Assembly (NCBI RefSeq): GCF_014851395.1
Contig: NW_024041262.1
Span: forward strand, 17,413,671 to 17,477,670
DNA: 64,000 nt
From: Micropterus salmoides
Lineage: Eukaryota; Chordata; Actinopteri; Centrarchiformes; Centrarchidae
Direction of reading: 5' to 3'
Shown here one piece after another: positions 11,961 through 26,700 of the stretch. The position numbers and the translations under genes were made by a program. Every line of letters starts with the position of its first letter. The first letter of the stretch is position 1. The notes beneath the pieces were generated by a model, which was given only the letters and a program-made list of their open reading frames with translations, ran no database searches and was not told the origin of the DNA.

Positions 11961-13639
11961 TAACCACATCTGTGGTTGTGTGGCCCGGCTCTGGTTTCCA
12001 ACCACTGAAGTGTTGCAGACACTTTGGCACTACATGAAACCGTTACATGACAATTAAAATGGGTGATTGTGCTCCAACAGCCTGTCATGTGCATTTAACC
12101 CAACCACAAAAGGCTCTTATGTTCACTCAAGAGGGCACAGATGACCTTCAACCAGACACCTTATCTCCCAGGACCGGTTTCTAATATTATATCAAGCTGA
12201 TGATACCATCCTTCAAGAGCTGTGTAGAAATGGGGAAATCACATGATGCATCAGGAAAATATTGATAGCATTCTGTATTATGGTTTGGCTTCTGTTTCAT
12301 TGCCACACACTGCAGACCGGAGATGGAAGACACAATGACACCATGCAGTAAGGCGGTTTCTTCTTCCTTTTAACAAAGTAAATTTGTGATTTCAAATAAT
12401 AAAGATGAAGCTGTTTAGTCATTTTTAATTGGCACACAGCAGCATTATTTCATTGGAAGGCTTTCTGACCATGTTGGGATATGCTTTCCATCGATGGCAG
12501 CTGTTCAAAGCAGTATGTGCGTTTCCCAGCAAAGTTGTCTTATGGAGAGTGTCAACCACCATGTTCTACATGTGGATAGTAAGTATGTTATTAATGCTAT
12601 GTAGGTCAGTAATAATAAACTATTAGTAAGGACATATTTTGGGTTGCCAGGTTGCAGTTTATACCAGTACACATCTGTGAGGCTGGTGAAAATCCAACAT
12701 ATCTTGCTGTTGTCTTTTTAGCCAGCTTTTGAAATTCACCAGGAAGATCCCTTCAGTGGGTTTTCGTTTGTCCAGTAAATATGAAGCTACAGTAAGCAGC
12801 AGCTTGTTAGCTTAGTATGAAGGCTGGGCATGGGGAAACTGGTAGCCTGGCTCTGTCTGTAAGTTTAAAAAAAGGTCTGCCTGCCAGCACCCTTGAAGCT
12901 CACCAATTAACGTTATTTTTTTGTTTGTTTGATCCGTACAACAGCCAAAGTGGACAATTTCTGACAATTTCTTGGACAGTTACTTCCTTGTATTGTTGTT
13001 TTAACACACACAGATTGCACAAGCGAGATCTAACATGTTGATTGTGTTTACTCACTTTATAAAAAGCCATTGAGTCTACAGTTATAAATCATAGTAAGAC
13101 ATTAATATTGGGTCCAACAGGGGTTCCCACAGTGGTAATACATACAGTGACATAAATGCAACATATTCAATGAGTGTCACTGAAGTTGAACACAAGGAGA
13201 TGAGGAAGGCTCAGGATGCGGCTGGCTTGCCACCTCTGCTAAACAGTTTCCTAAGGGAAGCCTTGTTGAATGTTTATAAGGCATCAACTCTGCACTTGTC
13301 AAATTTAATAATGTTAAAAAATTGAGTTTGGTCATGATGCTCTGCTGCTCTTTTCCAAAGGCAGTCAAATTTACTTAAAAAAACTAGCTAAAAGACACCA
13401 AAATTGATTTCTTACAACCTTGTAACTTCAAGCCCCCATATTAATGATTATTACTGATCTGAAAAGTATTAAATTACTTAACATTAGTGTGATCAATTCA
13501 AACCTATGTTTAACATGTATGCCTTATTAGAAAGTGCTCTGAATTTTGGGTAGATGTAAAACGAGACTTATCAAGTATAGGATTGTAACATATTTCAAGT
13601 CAGACAATGCTGTTTGCCATATAACTATTCCATTTTAGG

Positions 13640-14060
13640 TGCCTGCACACTGACAGTCTGCACACAGCCAAAATGAAGATCCTGGTCTTGTCCTGTATAG
13701 AGCTGGCGTTCAGTTGCCAGCTGGGGAATGAAAATTGAGCTTTTCACTTGGACATGGCTGTGGCCTGCCACAGCATCTCATTCAGAGCTGCCCCAGGGAG
13801 GCTTTTAAAGAGCTTTGGTGGGCGAGACAACATCTCCTCGAGAGCATTGTAGTTACATTAGAGCCTAATTAGATGTAAAGCTCAAGGCTATGTAAACCAC
13901 TGCTAGTTTCACACTCACAGCCATCCATCTCTTTACAGGCCAGGCAGGCAGGCAGCATTGGGCTGACAAGTGAGAGGGCCAATCATCTGGGAGCTGGGCT
14001 ATAGTAAATCAAAAATCTCTCGGCGTGACAGAAGGGTCACAGAATTGGGGCTCGAGGTTA
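13640..14060. promoter_or_regulatory. Candidate conserved non-coding element
   Basis: Unique, mixed-composition sequence with several palindromic or homeodomain-like cores such as gagcctaattagatg near 13861, and no coding frame. It lies between repeats. Low confidence; I have no comparison sequence. Confidence 0.22.
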
Positions 14061-14169
14061 CATTTTGGCTGCTAGGCTTTGTGCTGAAGATTAATCATTT
14101 GGTTAAAAAAAAGTGTGGCATTGGTGTTTTAGAATGAGGCCTGCAAAACTATGAAACTAGATTGAATTT

Positions 14170-14640
14170 ACTGCTGTTATTTGAGAGGGTTAATGAAAGA
14201 ACAAGACAATATCTGAGAGATTCTCACCTAGGTTTGGCAATGAAATATCTTAACAGCTATCGGATGTATTCCATTCATGTTCCCCTCAGGATGAATTGTA
14301 ATCAATTTGGCGATACCTCGGCTTTCCATGTCGCACCATCATCAGGTAAAATTTGTAAATACTTTATGACCAAATACCTGACAAACTGATGACATTCATC
14401 AGCCTCTGCTCTACTGTACTGTATTTACTGCTAATGAGCAAATGTTAGCATGCTAACACGCCAATTTTAAGATGGTGAACATGGTAAATGTTATACCTGC
14501 TAAGCATCTGCACCTTAGGTTTGTCAGTGTAACTATGATGGTGTGCTGATGTTATCATTTAGCTCAACAGCTTCAGAGAGCTGCTACAGTAGCTAACTCC
14601 TATTGTTTCTATATGTTCAACTTTAAGGCAAACTTAGACC
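14170..14640 (+). repeat. Teleost interspersed repeat (gttcccctcaggatgaa family)
   Basis: Contains gttcccctcaggatgaattg, aaatatcttaacagctat and gttagcatgctaacacgcc, hallmark segments of a very common fish repeat. Related copies occur at about 19.33, 62.2 and 63.9 kb in this window. Confidence 0.7.
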
Positions 14641-17600
14641 ACTGAAATGTATCCATACTTACTTTTTCTGAAAGTAAGGCAAAAAGATATTTTAAACATT
14701 AATTTGAAAAGGTGAAATAAGTGTTTTAGGTGAAGTGGTGACTGGAATGCGCTTCCTATAGACTTATTTGTTGATGCCTGGCCCTTGTCTCGCCTCATGC
14801 TGTCTTGTGTGTTTGTAAGGTCTGTTGCTTATGTTTTATTGTTGTTTATTTTACTGTTTTTTATAGTCTTATTTTTAAAATGAAGGACCTTGCTCTGTAA
14901 AACATGCTAAATACTAAATATACTTTACTTATTTACTTACTTTTGTGTGGAGAAAAAAAGTGCAGCATTCAAATCAGCTTTCATGTCATCTGTCAAACTG
15001 ATGAATGAATGGATGAAGTAGACTGGGGCAGTCAGTGCGTTGGGGTCATGTTTGAAAATGTATGGCCACGGGGCACCAGAGCTGCAGAGGTGAAAACACA
15101 CAGAAAAGTGAACCCTTGTTTATGACTCTGGCTCGCCCATAAAAGGAAACAACTCAGCCCTAAACTAGTGAAATGTTTTAGTTATTTATTCAGATTTTGT
15201 TCTAATTAAACATTTAAGGTGTTGCCTACAAAACAGTGAGTCATTTCTTGATGGTTCCTACTGATGGACACCTTTTTCATGTGTAGTGTGTCATATTGTA
15301 CCATGATGGGGTGAAACCACAAGCACTTAAACATAACTGATCCAGATCCTATAGAGAGCCGCCTGTCAGGCTCTGTGAGAACTGAGGCCAAGTCCTGTGG
15401 ATCATACAACATATTCCACTTGAAAACAGAACCTGTTGCATTGTATCAATGATTTGCGGTCAGCTTTAGAGTGACAGTTTTCTTCACAATGTCAGAAAAA
15501 TACTGCAAAGGCAGATCCTAGGGGGGACTTTGGGAAACATTAACTTGTTATCCCCATTTAAGCTGAAATCAGATTGCAGGCCTTTTCAGGCCAGCCTCTT
15601 TGTACACTCTTCATGTCTATGAAGTCCTCTGTGCTGTTTAATGGGTTCATGGCCACAGGGCAAGGGTTACAGTTTGTCCTTCCTGCAATTAGCATTCACG
15701 GTTAGCTTAGCAGAACTAATGCACCACATCTTTGAGGCTCAAGTTCCCTGTGTGCCTCTGAGTGACTGCAGGCAAGATTTAACTGACTCCTTGTATCCAT
15801 TTCAACCTGCTTTATTAAATGCTTTGGACAAAATCCCCTAAAGAATGCAATTTCAAGCCAACTATTATCAGCCATTTAAGTGTTGGTGACACATTGAAAA
15901 AACAGTGGAGATTGATAAACTTGTGCACACCGTGTTCTGATACATAGTACAGCTCCAGGTTCTATAGTTACAAGAATATCAACCCAAGCGTGGCCCTCAT
16001 TTTCACATCACAGATCAATATGGGCCATTTCTGCTCCATTGTGGATCTACAGTATATTTGTTTCTCTTACATTTTTCTCACATTTCTGCTTCATAAAAAA
16101 TGCAGTCTCTTATTTTGTCATGACTTTTTTGTCTGGATTGCCTTGTGACATTTAGGTCAAGACACTGGTGATCTCATGGCAGTTTTCAGTACACAGGAAC
16201 ATTTACACCAAAGCTATTGTGGTAGCAGTTGTGGGACCATTGTTTTCTGCTATTAGCTTGCTCTGTGTAATATTATAGTGGTTTATGTGTGAATCCGTGG
16301 ATGTTTATGTAGGATTACCACAGCACTGTAGCAAATATGTAGGCTGGAATGAGAATGCATCTTTTTTAATTATTAATTGACAACAGATACAGTGCAAACA
16401 CTGCTCTAAATGGCTAAAGGTGAATTAAAACAAAAAACAATGATGTCCAGTAAACAACAGTAAAGGCTCTAACACATTAAAGGAGGGTGGTAAATGCCTC
16501 TTTAGTTAATCTCTTTATTTATAGGGAACTTCTAAAATCCAAGTTACAAATTGCTTTTTAAAAAGCCATAAAACCAAGAAGATGCATAGAAAATAAAATA
16601 ATAAAATAAATGTTGAATAATTTAAAGTATAACTGTAGTAAAAGCACACAGAGAGGCTAAAGCACAACTTATGACTAACACATGACTAAAATGTGTGTTT
16701 TTAAAAAAGACATTTAACCAAGTATAAATAACTAGCTTGCCTCATCTTGTTTGGGAAGTGGAATTAGACATCCCACATTCCCACAACAGCTTCAATGAAA
16801 AACCTGAAAATGTTCAATGTTACTGTTAGTTAATGTCTATACTTACTATGGTTGTGTAAATATCATTTTGTGCCTGCGTGTTTAAACTTCAACCTGTGGT
16901 TAAGCAGGGAAAAATCTATGTTATTGAATATAAAGTGCATTCTGTCTGAGTGATCAGTGACTGCAGCACATATTACGGTCAAATCAATGACACGAAAAAG
17001 AGGTGCTTTCATAAACAGCTTTTGATTATTGGAAATTATTAACTTTTCTGAATTCAGTGAAGTGAAACAGTGTGTTGTCCCATCGACTCAAATGCAGATT
17101 AAGCAAACTAATGTGAATGCAGAGATCAATGCATTCATCTGGTGATGTTTCTGCGCAGAGAGCGACGGTGCATTGAGAAGTCTGGCTCTAACGCATCATC
17201 ATCCACACATTATATTATTATTGATGGGTCTTGCCCTGGGCTAGTCCATTTGTTTTTCAGTTTTGTGACAGAATGCTGGATGGAGGCTTATTCTGCAGCC
17301 ATGCCAGCAGCGTCACACACACAGCTCTCTCTTATTTCTCTATTGATCATCATACCTCCCAATAATCTGGCGCCTGACACATTTGACAACATTATGTGGA
17401 ACAGGTCAGAGGACAGCGCTAATGAAACTGAATGATGGATGTTGTTATCCGCAGCATTAACCTTGCTGATAGTTGTCACAGGAAGCACATTTACCCACAC
17501 GTAGCTGTGGCCCTGCAGAGCGTGCTGGGGTTGCCATAAAAATAAAGAGCTGAGCGTTCATTGAGGTGGTCCCGAGGCATGTATGGGAAAGAATACAATA

Positions 17601-19329
17601 AAACATCACATAATGTTGAAGCCAAGCTAAGGAAGTATCTACAGGACAAAACATGTCTAGGTTAAAACTGGGCTGAATTAAATTAAAAATTAGTTGGGGT
17701 TTTGGTTGTCTAGGTTACATGTAATTGTGTGAACAACATTTAAATTACCATGTTTAATCATTAAGAAAAGTACAAGTTTATTTATTTAAAACCATGCTTA
17801 GGGGGAGGGGCTTCTGGAAAAATATTAATTCGGCCTAAAAAAAGGGGGAAAGCAGATTGTTTGGGGGATGAAAAGAGCAACAAGGCTGCTTGAAGTAAGA
17901 ACAAGCTCCTAAGAAATAAATTCTATCCCGCCACAGACCTCAAAATAGATGCTTCAATGGCACAATGAGAGATTAAACCACTCATGAATGTTATTGCAGC
18001 CATTTATCCAAACAAGACAAAAGTGAGCGGATATTTTACATGTCTGAATTTTGGTGAAAGTCTTAGAAAGGAGGTAGAAAATGAAAATTGTAAAAAAAAT
18101 AAAAAAATAAAATCACATTTTGTGCAAGCACTGAGTGAAGTCATAAGAGAGGTCTGTAACACCAGGCATGAAGTGAGTTGTATGACTGCCAACGCTCTGC
18201 TCTGCTCATCTCCACTCCATCCATCCCGCCTGGCTAATGTATCCCTCTCAATAGCTGGGGACAAGGGGAGAAAAGACTGCTTGTGTGAAGCACAAAAAGC
18301 CCCACCGTGGCCACGTTCGCAACAGTAATTGGCAAGGAAGCTTCATTCCATTCAGTCCTGTATGTCTTTTGTTGTCCTGTGGGTTTTAACAAGTGTGCTG
18401 CTTTTGAGATTTTTTCAAAACTGGCTAATTTCTGCAGCCCTCTGCCTGTTGTCACCCATGTGCCCACTAATAATTTTTTTGTGAATACACACTGAAGTGT
18501 ATTAATAACTAAACATTTAATAGAGTCTTAATGATACTTTTGAGTACCCTACTTAATTTTGAACATCTGCAAGAGGTGGAAAAACATTTAATCCCTTATG
18601 AAGCCTTCTGCTTTCACACTCTGAAAGCTTTGTTGCTGTTCAGTAAAGTAGCGATCACAGAATAGAGGTTGGTGGGCATTAGAGGGACAGCCTGTCTCCT
18701 TTCATCATCACATTGTAGTAGCTGTATAAAAGCCTGCAAAATGTACCTTGTAGTTATGTTTTCACCACAATTACACTTTTCCTGTTGTAAAATGCATTAA
18801 AAGATTTTTCACTATATTACATTGGTGCATTTTTGTTCTCATAAGCTCTCTTAACCTTCTGATACATCAGCTTTATGTGGATACTGCTGATAAGAAGGGT
18901 CTTTTCAGGTGTAATCCAGTTACTGTATGTATATTATCATGGGTCCTGTATTTATGTAAGTTTTTACATGTTCACAGCAGTTTATGCAGCTCTAACTATG
19001 TTTTATTGTCAGTGATCCAAACCTGTTTTGCTTGTGACCTCTTAATATAAAGCCGTGTCTGCCTGTGACACCACTGTCATAGATTGCCTATATATGAGTT
19101 GTGAACATCAAATAATTATAAAAAAAAAAACATTTAGAGGCCTAAATGGGTATTTCAAGAAAAAGTGAAAAAAAAATGTATGTCTCAAAGTTAAGGAGAA
19201 TGTCAACAGTTCTTATTGGGACTATTTCTTTAGTGTAAAGTAGTTTGATTGAAAACTGTTGACAGCAGGGTATTTGGATTATCCAGATAACCAGTTACAT
19301 TGTTTCTGGAAAGATACTAGCTGTTGAGT

Positions 19330-19650
19330 TTTTAGCCACGCTAGCATCATGGCTATGGACAGCAATGCCGGTCAGTCCACCACTATGATCCTGACTTAAA
19401 TATCTTAATAACTATTGGATGGAGTGCCATGAAATATGGTACAGATATTCTTGGTACGCAGAAGATGTATGCTCTTGCCTTTGGTGATCCCCTGACTTTT
19501 TTTTTTGGAATACCATAAGATTGATATTTAGTCTTAGCTGTACATTGTTTTGGCGCTAATTAGCAGACGTTATCATGCTAATGTGCTAAACCATAATACA
19601 GCAGGGCCACGAGCATAGCTACAGACTTTTACTCTTGTTAAAATGCACTG
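19330..19650 (+). repeat. Teleost interspersed repeat, second copy
   Basis: Shares ccaccactatg, aactattggatggagtgcc, gatcccctgactttt and gctaattagcagacg with the copies at 14.2 and 62.2 kb. No coding capacity. Confidence 0.7.
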
Positions 19651-20379
19651 TATTTTATCAATGCTGTGAAATAATTCTGTTGACCTCCATTGTATTGGGG
19701 TGTGATGAAGACAGAAAACCCAGAGGTGGATATCTCAAAAACCAAGATAAAATATTATTACTTTAAATATGTAATCTGGTACAATTACAAATTACTTGTT
19801 AAAGAATGTAATCAGTAAAGTAATCCAAGTACCACAAAATAAAAGTTATGTAATCTGATTACTTTTAGTTACTTTCAATGCCAAATAGGAAAATTAAGAC
19901 AAGAGAGTGAGAGTCAACGATGTGTTTTCTGCTCACTGTATTTTTAGAGAAACATGTACAAAATTTTCCATTCCCATGAAATCAAAATCCATGTTTAAAT
20001 GTTTTTATGATAGTAGTGTCACCACTGTATCCGGACCATCCATGACGAAAAAATTAGTTTTTTAGGTATTCTTGATGATATTTAACAGTTTGTCATTTGG
20101 AAAAGCATTTTAAAATATTGATGACTCATTCTGCACTTGTATTAATTTAGTGTCCAATGAACAGATTTCTCAATGTGACGCTGCTGAAGCATAGTGTTTC
20201 TGGGGCCGGGCCCTACCGAAGAACAAAACTTTTTTTCTCTGATTTTGGTGAAAGTGGGTATTGGATGGAGAAATATTAGAAATATGGATATTTCTAAAAT
20301 ACTTTTCTGGTTTTCTCTCTGATGTCCCCTAGGTGCTCTGCCTCAACTCTGTGATTCACGGAGTTTCCTGGTGGACAGA

Positions 20380-21080
20380 TAACTTTACTTGTTGCTTAAG
20401 TTAGTTAAAAGCTACCTAAGCTGCTGTTATTAGCTCAGTTAGCTGTGCAATCACTGGTCAAATTAGCTCACTCTGCTCGTACTGGGAGATCTGAGCACAG
20501 AGGGAGTATTAGTGTTTACCATAGACTGTATAAAGGTGTTTACACACTTACTGAAGCACTGAAGGTTTTCAGGACAAGGGTGGGGGACCCAGCCAGGAAT
20601 GATGGCAGGGTGCTGAGCCTGATTGGGAACTGGAGCAGGGGGAGCGGCCTACGAAACCTCGCTCAGCAGCCTCAGAGACCAACAGGGAATCCAGTATTGA
20701 GATGATTTACACAGACCTTCCTGATGGATAGCTTTACTTTTTAACTGTAGCCTATCTGCCTGTATCTGTGGCTAGTTAGCTCGGTTAGCCGTGCTGTTAG
20801 TGGTTCTATTACCTTACTCAGCCCCAGGGTGCCAAGAGCCAAACCGGGCAAGAATACCACCTCGGGACTGTATTCCCAGTGGTCAAACTGGCCTCTGTCG
20901 GTCTCGGAGGCTGTGCTCGGTCCCGGTCCGGCTGCCGTGTTCACTCATTGAGAGCTGGAACCAGGCCGCACAAAGTCTGCATGACAGGGTAGGGGCATAA
21001 ACGCTCATTCATTCTCTAGCGTTGTGTTTTTACAGAAACATACACACTATAGACTGTATATAAAAACATACAGAGGAGAA
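20380..21080 (+). repeat. GC-rich repeat complex with duplicated gttagct blocks
   Basis: Two related segments, one with ctgctgttattagctcagttagctgtg (20421 onward) and one with ctagttagctcggttagccgtgctg (20771 onward), are embedded in DNA much richer in G+C than its surroundings. The end carries actatagactgtatataaa, also seen near 20522 and 50828. The pattern matches a dispersed fish element, not a gene. Short open frames here are incidental. Confidence 0.5.
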
Positions 21081-23711
21081 TAGCACTGCGTCTTTTGTTT
21101 CATGGAAACTTTCTGGTTAATGTAATCCCTTATGAGTAATCCTCAATTCTACAAAATATAGGAAAATACGTTTGTAAAACAGAGATTTGAAGCTGCGTGG
21201 TTATGGGTAGATAAGAGATGAAAAGTGATGTCCAGAATTGTAACCTGCTGAATATTATTGCACTGACAGTCTCAGTGCATTTTGGTGTTCACATTGTGTT
21301 TATGTAGGGGCGCAATCAGAGCCAAGAGTAATTTCTAACAGTTTCCCCACTTACAGTAAACACAGCTTTTCCCATGGGGTTAGACTCTCAGTGCAGCACA
21401 ATATCATCTCTAGGGCCCTTTACAGATGAAACAGGCTTGCATCTCAGAAAATATTACGGTTAAAAAGAGCATATTGACCTCCACTGGATCAATCTGTGAG
21501 CTAGTCAAGCTGAAGCAGCAAAATCACAGAAACTGAAGGTTTACATATTATGGTCACACCTTGAGTTTGTTCAGTGCTGAAATTCGGCAGTCAGACTGCA
21601 TCTGCGTGCAAGCAGGTGACAGGAAAAACAGTTGTGTCCTCGAGTACTGATCTGTATGAATACAGCACTGTGGTGCAGGAACTAAATGGCTGTGGATGAG
21701 AGAGTGACTCATAACTTCACATCATTCGAGAGGAATATGTCCTTTATGTCCAGGCTGCTCTACAGTTCCATGTCTTGAACAAAGGAAAGAACAAACCAGT
21801 CATCTAACCTGACAACCCTGGGGACCATGCAGAACGGCCAGAGGTCAAAGTTGGACACATGGACTTACTGCCGGATCAAAACTTAGTTCTTCACTTCCTG
21901 GATGTAGTGTACCGGCATATTAAGACCTACAGGTCTGGATAACCCATCTGTAAGTTTCATGACTTACAACTACAAAGGAAAACAACTACATATTTACAGC
22001 TGATTCTGTTGTGCTATAGATTCACCTAAACTCAATATCCAGGAGGATTTCCATTTCCACACAGAACCCTCATTGATTCCGTTTACAGAGGAATTGCAGC
22101 CTGGATCAGTTTACCTTGTTACCTTGTCACACTATGTTCTGGTCTGATCTCCATGTCCATTTCCGCTCAGCTTCCCCTCCCCTCTCGCCACCACACAGCC
22201 CAACAGAGCTTGCATTGTCCCTGTGGCCAGTCATCCATTCCTAATATCCAGTCTTTTACCGTACTGGAGACGTGCTGGATGCTTTCAAAGGGCAGAGCGA
22301 GCTGTTGATGGATGCCCTCCATCTCCCACACCAAGGTTTAAAAAAAAAACAAAAAAAACCTTGTGGCCCAGTAGTGACAAATGACTTTGAATATCATAGA
22401 TCATTTGCACAATGCAGATCTGGAGGATGCAATCAAGTGAAGGAAACTCGGGAGAGACCACCTTATTTGAAAACTGTGTAAATCATTATGAGAGGTATTC
22501 AATCATCAAATCTTTTTATTATGAGATCAGACAGTACAAATACATGTAAACATAAAAACACTTAATGATACCATGACTAGAAAACACACACCAATCAATA
22601 AAACAACCATGCTTAAATCAATCAACTGAAGAGTATGGTTAACAACCATTATTCTCAAGTTGGCTTGATGCTGAAAGTGCTTGCATTTTTTTTTTTATTA
22701 AGAAAACATACATATTTGGGTATAATTAAACTACAGTAAAACTTGTACCAGAAGTCCATCTCATCCATCTCATCTGATATTGTCAATACTGTTTGTCAAG
22801 TGTTGTAGAGAAAACAAATCCTGAGGACACTCTTTAGTACTTAAGTTTAAATATGCAAAGACAATAAATTCATAAAAACACATTCAAGCAATGTTGACCA
22901 AGAAATGAAAACAAGCAGAGTCTAAAAAATGCAAACAACACAGTGCTGTTTGTAGATCTACCAATGATCTTTGAAAAAAGTGAGGAGCTTGAGTATAGTG
23001 TAATGATGTTTCAGGTAGATAGATGCCATGCTATGAGATACTATCAACACAGAGAGCTCCTTCTATTGCATTAGCTAAAGGCACTGATATCTTGATGGAA
23101 ATAACTTCATTTTGGCCACTACCAGGCACAGTAAATAAAATTGCTAGCTGTTAGCGCAGCTGAGTAAGCCTGGTAACTGATGGAAAGTGACTCAGACGCA
23201 GTTATGAATGGGGCTGGCGGCTGCGCCTGTGCACTCTTGAATATGTTATCATCTCCTCTGTGCGGTGGAGCATATTAATAAAGCACCTTACAGTTACACC
23301 GTCTAAACAGACCGTAAATCACTACCCATTAAACCCGTAGAGGCAGTAACATGCTTGGCCCTTGCATACTAGAGGCCAGCAGTTTTTAACCGCTACAATT
23401 AACACATTAAACACTTCAATACTGATGTGACAGAATCAGCTAACATAATGATTAATTAATGACTAGTGTAAAGTGTGGGCCAGCCCTAGAAATTCAAAAC
23501 AAGAGAAAGTTAATCAGGCTAATTGTCTGAAACAGTCTTCATTAACATAATATTGCCACTGAGGAAGGAAATTGGCAACTGGGGCGGTTTCTGTTCTTTC
23601 TTTTTAAATTTTTTTTCTAAATGCTCATTTAAAGTAGCATAGTAAGTAACAATGTGATTAGGATTGAGCTAAATCAATCTTTTTTTTTGCATACTTGTGA
23701 TGGCTATCCTC

Positions 23712-23717
23712 TTTATT
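23712..23717 (-). terminator. Poly(A) signal of the NERD-domain gene
   Basis: On the minus strand AATAAA lies only 11 bases past the TGA stop at 23731-23729. This implies a very short 3' UTR unless later signals are used. Confidence 0.6.
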
Positions 23718-23728
23718 GACTGATACAG

Positions 23729-26700
23729 TCACATGCTCAGTGTGATGCTATGAATGGCATTTGCTGGAATTTTGGCATCTGCTTCCTCCCCACTGATCCT
23801 GAAGATAACAAAGGTGTTGGAGGGGATGGTGGTGGTGGCGTTCAGGGATTTACCCAGCCAGCCCTGAGATCCACGCTTGTACATTTTAACTGTTACCTGC
23901 AGAGTGGGAGAGAGAGAAGTAAACGGATAATTAAGGTCATAAAGTGAGAGTGTCTTCAAGTGGCTAAAAACAATGTGCTTTTCTTGGATATTCAGGGCTT
24001 TTGCTGGTATCATGACCCTGACTGAGACCTTCCGACCTCTGGATAGCGCTAAGACAGACACTCATGACTTGACCTCTGTGTGTACAAGCTGCTGCTTAGG
24101 ATGTGGGTTTGTAGACTGAAGAACCAAATAAACCTATTGATTCTATCTTGTTGGAAGATGGACTGGGTTTAATAATGAGTTAAAAAACATTTGTGTCAAA
24201 CTTGAGGTCCATTTTGACCCTGAAAGTATATATTTAATGAGGGCTAAATTTGGCTGAAAAGTAACCGTTTTAAAACACTTTTTCTAAATTTCTAAAATCC
24301 CAAAATTGCTTGTTTTGTCTGACCAACAACCCTAAGATATTCAACTGGCATTTTTTGCAAGAAAAATTACTCAAATGATGAGCAAAACAGCTACTGATTA
24401 ATTTTCTGTTGCAAACTAACAGTTTAATCAACACATTCTTTAGCTAGACCATGCTTTTGGGGGTCCATTACAGTTGCAACATTGTAAAACATTTTTTCTT
24501 CTTTATTGGAAGATAATTGCAAAAAGATCCTCCTTAGGAACCAGTTAGTCATCCACTGAAATAACCTTAAAAAAAACCAACCAAACAAAAAAAAAAGGTA
24601 AAATTTTTGTTAATGCCGCTAATATATTGTGCAACTCTTTTATGATCCAACCGGCCGTCTGTAACCGAATAAATATTAAATTAACCTTGTTTTCACAGTG
24701 AGCTTTTTTAATTCCCCTCCACATCTTGAATAGAGTCATACCTCTCTTGATTTTATGTAGGTTGTAGGGCATAATACGCTTTAACACTACATCAAAACTG
24801 CCTGTTATGTTTGAGCCTGACAATGGAAGCCTTAACTAGATTTAGACATGCAGGTAATTGAACCACATCCATTTCAAAAAGAATGCCTGGCTGCATCTCT
24901 TGTTTGGCTGCATTTACAGGGGATAACAGAATATTACAGTGCCTTTTCACAGTTCCATTTTCTTTCACTTTAGCATTAGGCAATTTTTCAATTATTATTT
25001 TTTTCCATGTTCTTTCATCCCCGGCTCTCCATAATGTCTGGGCCTTTTAGTTAATGGTAGCGACAGTCAGAGCCCAGTATATCGGCCCTTGTCCATTTTG
25101 CAGGTCATTGTGGAAGCCCAATAGGCCTTTTATTACGCCGACATCAAAAGGCAGATAAGCATTAGAGGTGGGGAAAATACCCTGCACTAGATATGTTCCC
25201 TCTTTCCTTTGTCTGCTATTGAAAGTGATCATTTTAATAGTGAAGAGGTTGGTGAGCTTTGGGGCTGATGGGAAGTGCGACACCCCTGACAGCCTCCGAA
25301 TATGAGCAAGTCGATAACACAACACTAGCGCACAGCACACCCTCAACACCTGCACACTCTTGCTGCTAACCTAATTATCTGCAACAAAGGCCACTGCGAT
25401 TTCAGACACACATCTTTCCACCATTTACTTACTTATTACTGTGCATTAAAACAGGGAGAAAGAGAGAGAAAAAGGGAACAATTGTGTCTTATATTGCAGC
25501 CTTGGCCGAATGCCACATGGCTTGTTTTACAATAGCATGAGACACTTCACAACGAGTGTCTATTAATTTGGGATGTGTGAAAAAAATAGCTTCATGACAG
25601 CTGGTGGCAGAAAGGCACATAAACCAACACAAAGACATCAGAGAGGAATTATTCTAACAAATGATAGCCAAACATAATACTTGGTAATCAGCAATTAACT
25701 AATTAAATACAACTAAAGGTGAGTACTTCCATCTTTGTGGCAGTGCAGACACAATACTGGTTCTGCATTATATTCAAATCCAGACAGAAAGTAGAAAAAC
25801 TATTCACTTCATATTGCAAGAGCAGCATGAGAGGCTATGAAATACACATAATACCTATGTGGCAAAGCTTGAAAAGAATATTTACTTCCATCAAGACTGC
25901 ACAATCCTCAAAAAAATCTGCATCTAGATCCAAATCTGCATTGATATACGCATTTTTACAGATGATCCTGCTGACTGGCAGTCCATGGTTTCTTTGGCGA
26001 ATACCTAAATCCTGTCTGATAATATTACGTCTTTGTAGGAGGATGAATTGTGCAAAATGTAATTATTGGCCATTTAAATTCTTCCATTTTCTCATCCAAA
26101 AGGCACAATTCAATAAATCAGTAATCGCAGGATTACTTCAAGTTGATATGAGCATATGACATCTTATTTTGTCGCAATAGCACTATGTGCTCATTATTTT
26201 ATTTTTTTATTTTTAAACACGTGTGTAAACTGCAAGTCATAACTGCAATCTGGAAAGTAATTATTAGAAAATGATAAAGGTAAAAATTACTTTGGAGGCT
26301 TTACCTAAAAATACTATTGGGAATGTACCTATGAAACTTGTAGGAGCAGTGATGACTAACAATTCAAGAAGGTGGAGAATCACTTGGGCCTTATATAATG
26401 GACATATCCAACCAACAGATTCACCCTGAAACACGAAATACAATAAAAAACTACATTTACCTCCATGTCTTACAGAACCAGAACATAAAAGGCTTCATGC
26501 ATGCAAACAAACAAACAGGCTTGAAAACATAGCTTTCTTGATGGAGGTACAAAATAAAACAGTCAACCTCAGCAAGCAGAAAAGCTCCAGAGAAAAACGA
26601 AATTATATGAAATCTTTGGCACAAACTCAAAGAAGGGAGTTCTATGTGGTCTAGACAACCTGCCTGCCAGGCGTTGTTCAGCAGTGGTGTGTCAGGAACA

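Larger units (their letters stand above)
10233..23728. other. Gene-poor interval between bub3 and the NERD-domain gene
   Basis: About 13.5 kb in which I find no supportable exon on either strand. Open frames are short and have no family resemblance. The content is unique AT-rich DNA, several dispersed fish repeats listed separately, and a few compositionally mixed stretches that may be conserved non-coding elements. Confidence 0.55.

Noticed and set aside
20445..21000. Open frames on both strands in GC-rich DNA
   Set aside because: They coincide with a dispersed repeat complex and have no splice signals or domains.
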